Of a stretch of DNA of 32,344 bases, positions 31,673 through 32,344 are shown piece after piece. Origin of the DNA: Alphaproteobacteria bacterium. GTDB lineage: Bacteria > Pseudomonadota > Alphaproteobacteria > RF32 > CAG-239. A program made the position numbers and the translations under genes. Location of the stretch: positions 1 to 32,344 of the forward strand of contig JAGAZZ010000024.1 of the NCBI GenBank assembly GCA_017939155.1. The letters are read 5' to 3'. Within the stretch, counting starts at the first letter, position 1. The number at the start of each line of letters is the position of its first letter. The notes under the pieces are model-generated. The model was not told the origin of the DNA, did no database searches, and saw only the letters and a list, made by a program, of their open reading frames with translations.

Positions 31673-31703
31673 AAAAGCCTTATTCAATATGAACAAGGCT
31701 TTT
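31673..31703. terminator. Inverted repeat downstream of rpmB
   Basis: AAAAGCCTT (31673-31681) pairs with AAGGCTTTT (31695-31703) around a 13-base loop. It is A/T-flanked on both sides and could end transcription in either direction. Confidence 0.5.
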
Positions 31704-31828
31704 AATTTAAGGAAAATAAATTTCTACGTTCCAATTATGGATTTTTTGAGCTTGTAAATGTGTGTTATCAAAGTCAATAACTTTTTGCTTGCATTTTTTG
31801 TTGGGACGGTATATAGCAGTAGTGTTTT

Positions 31829-31905
31829 CGGGACGTAGTTCAGCCTGGTAGAGCGCTTGCATGGGGTGCAAGAAGTCGGAGGTTCGAATCCTCTCGTCCC
31901 GACCA
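31829..31905 (+). tRNA. tRNA-Pro (anticodon GGG)
   Basis: A 77-base cloverleaf with acceptor CGGGACG/CGTCCCG, D arm GTTC...GAGC, anticodon stem CTTGC/GCAAG with loop ATGGGGT, T arm GGAGG-TTCGAAT-CCTCT, discriminator A and encoded CCA. The anticodon GGG reads the proline codon CCC. The 19-base 3' end recurs at 32058. Confidence 0.95.
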
Positions 31906-31913
31906 TAAAAAAG

Positions 31914-31936
31914 CCACTCGAATGAGTGGTTTTTTT
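31914..31936 (+). terminator. Terminator of the tRNA-Pro gene
   Basis: CCACTC (31914-31919) pairs with GAGTGG (31924-31929) around GAAT, followed by seven T. Confidence 0.9.
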
Positions 31937-32057
31937 GTGGTTTGGGCAGAGGGATTTGAACCGGAGAGGAGGTTCGACAACAAGCGAAAGGCAGACGGGA
32001 GTATGCCGGTCAGCTGAAAGCTGATGAGCGTCCGTGCGACCGAATGAAATGAAGGTC

Positions 32058-32123
32058 AATCCTCTCGTCCCGACCAGTGCGAGGCGCACAGCCTTTAAAA
32101 GCCACTCGTTGAGTGGTTTTTTT
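32058..32123 (+). repeat. Duplicate of the tRNA-Pro 3' end and its terminator
   Basis: AATCCTCTCGTCCCGACCA (32058-32076) is identical to the last 19 bases of tRNA-Pro (31887-31905). It is followed, after about 20 inserted bases, by a second CCACTC/GAGTGG terminator (32102-32116) and T run, then a similar TGGTTTGGG sequence. This is a 3' tRNA fragment with no 5' part. The stretch 31937-32057 has no gene; it includes a fragment GGAGGTTCGA near 31970 that resembles the T arm. The stretch 32124-32337 holds the promoter below and nothing else recognised. Confidence 0.75.
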
Positions 32124-32183
32124 ATGGTTTGGGTAGAGGAATTGTCGAAATAAGGGGGAAATATAAAATCATTTAATTTTTTC

Positions 32184-32212
32184 TTGACAAAATGTTAAAA
32201 ATATGTTGTAGT
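32184..32212 (+). promoter_or_regulatory. Promoter facing the window edge
   Basis: A consensus TTGACA (32184-32189) and TGTAGT (32207-32212) are 17 bases apart. The first codons downstream (ATGAAAA, from 32338) lie about 120 bases further on, so the leader is long. Confidence 0.5.
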
Positions 32213-32337
32213 TTGTCTGAGAGATTACTTATTTTGTCATATTATTGATGTTTTCCATTTTGAGTTTAGATGTTTTACCTTTTCTCTATTGGCAAATGTT
32301 TTGTATGATTATTATTAACTTTAAAAAATTAAAAAAA

Positions 32338-32344
32338 ATGAAAA
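32338..32344 (+). CDS. Possible start of a gene cut by the window edge
   Basis: The window ends in an ATG followed by AAAA, after an A-rich leader with no Shine-Dalgarno sequence. Both features resemble the start of the barrel gene at 184. Only two codons are visible, so nothing can be said of the product. Confidence 0.3.

Noticed and set aside
31724-32089. Minus-strand ORF of 121 codons over the tRNA-Pro gene
   Set aside because: It is the familiar spurious reading of the tRNA and its flank (GTRGFEPPTSCTPC-type text); the tRNA cloverleaf explains the sequence.

Overview
This is a 32.3 kb, AT-rich bacterial chromosomal window with about 30 protein genes, two tRNA genes and no IS transposase, integrase or CRISPR array. 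The best reading is a Gram-negative alphaproteobacterium living in a low-oxygen, probably gut-type, habitat. The support is the ruvA-ruvB-ybgC gene order, an outer-membrane biogenesis gene (lptG), two outer-membrane barrel proteins, a rhodoquinone-type methyltransferase (RquA) and a flavodiiron protein. This placement is inference: there is no rRNA gene to confirm it.

Layout. 1-1920: a barrel protein with a Bacteroidota-like start and signal peptide, a 127-bp palindromic repeat, and a small secreted acidic protein. 1935-4532 (minus): rpsA (ribosomal protein S1) and a short-chain dehydrogenase. 4629-7972 (plus): gmk, cysK, lptG and a lipoprotein, tightly packed. 8152-8817: an orphan type IV pilin-like protein. 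8899-11063 (minus): ruvA, ruvB, ybgC. 11203-12345: an OprB-like porin. 12555-15591: a three-gene cluster of a retropepsin-like lipoprotein, an inactive transglutaminase/7TM protein and an ATP-grasp ligase, a conserved but poorly understood peptide-modification set. 15634-16858: a cyclophilin and a GNAT acetyltransferase. 16882-18430: a strong promoter, a leader with a small ORF, and a 460-residue subtilisin-fold protein that appears to have lost its catalytic serine. 18500-20295 (minus): Hsp20, a 52-residue Ser/Cys-rich microprotein and accA. 20499-24486: a membrane protein of unknown function, yejA and yejB. 24492-26617 (minus): rsmE, a NarL-type response regulator and rquA in one apparent operon. 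26714-28560: cmk and the flavodiiron protein gene. 28689-30309: an ankyrin-repeat gene and a frameshifted EF-hand gene, each followed by a copy of the 3' end of the flavodiiron gene. 30433-32344: a histidine phosphatase, tRNA-Arg(CCG), rpmB, tRNA-Pro(GGG) with a partial downstream duplicate, and the possible start of another gene at the edge.

Most genes are housekeeping. The accessory signals most worth attention are: (1) the pseudo-subtilase with its leader ORF; (2) repeated copies of the flavodiiron gene tail that bracket the ankyrin and EF-hand genes, which looks like gene capture or duplication at a gene end; (3) the retropepsin/transglutaminase-7TM/ATP-grasp cluster; (4) the response regulator lodged between rsmE and rquA, which may tie quinone type to a signal; and (5) the Hsp20-linked Ser/Cys microprotein. 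All functions are assigned by reading motifs, without database searches.
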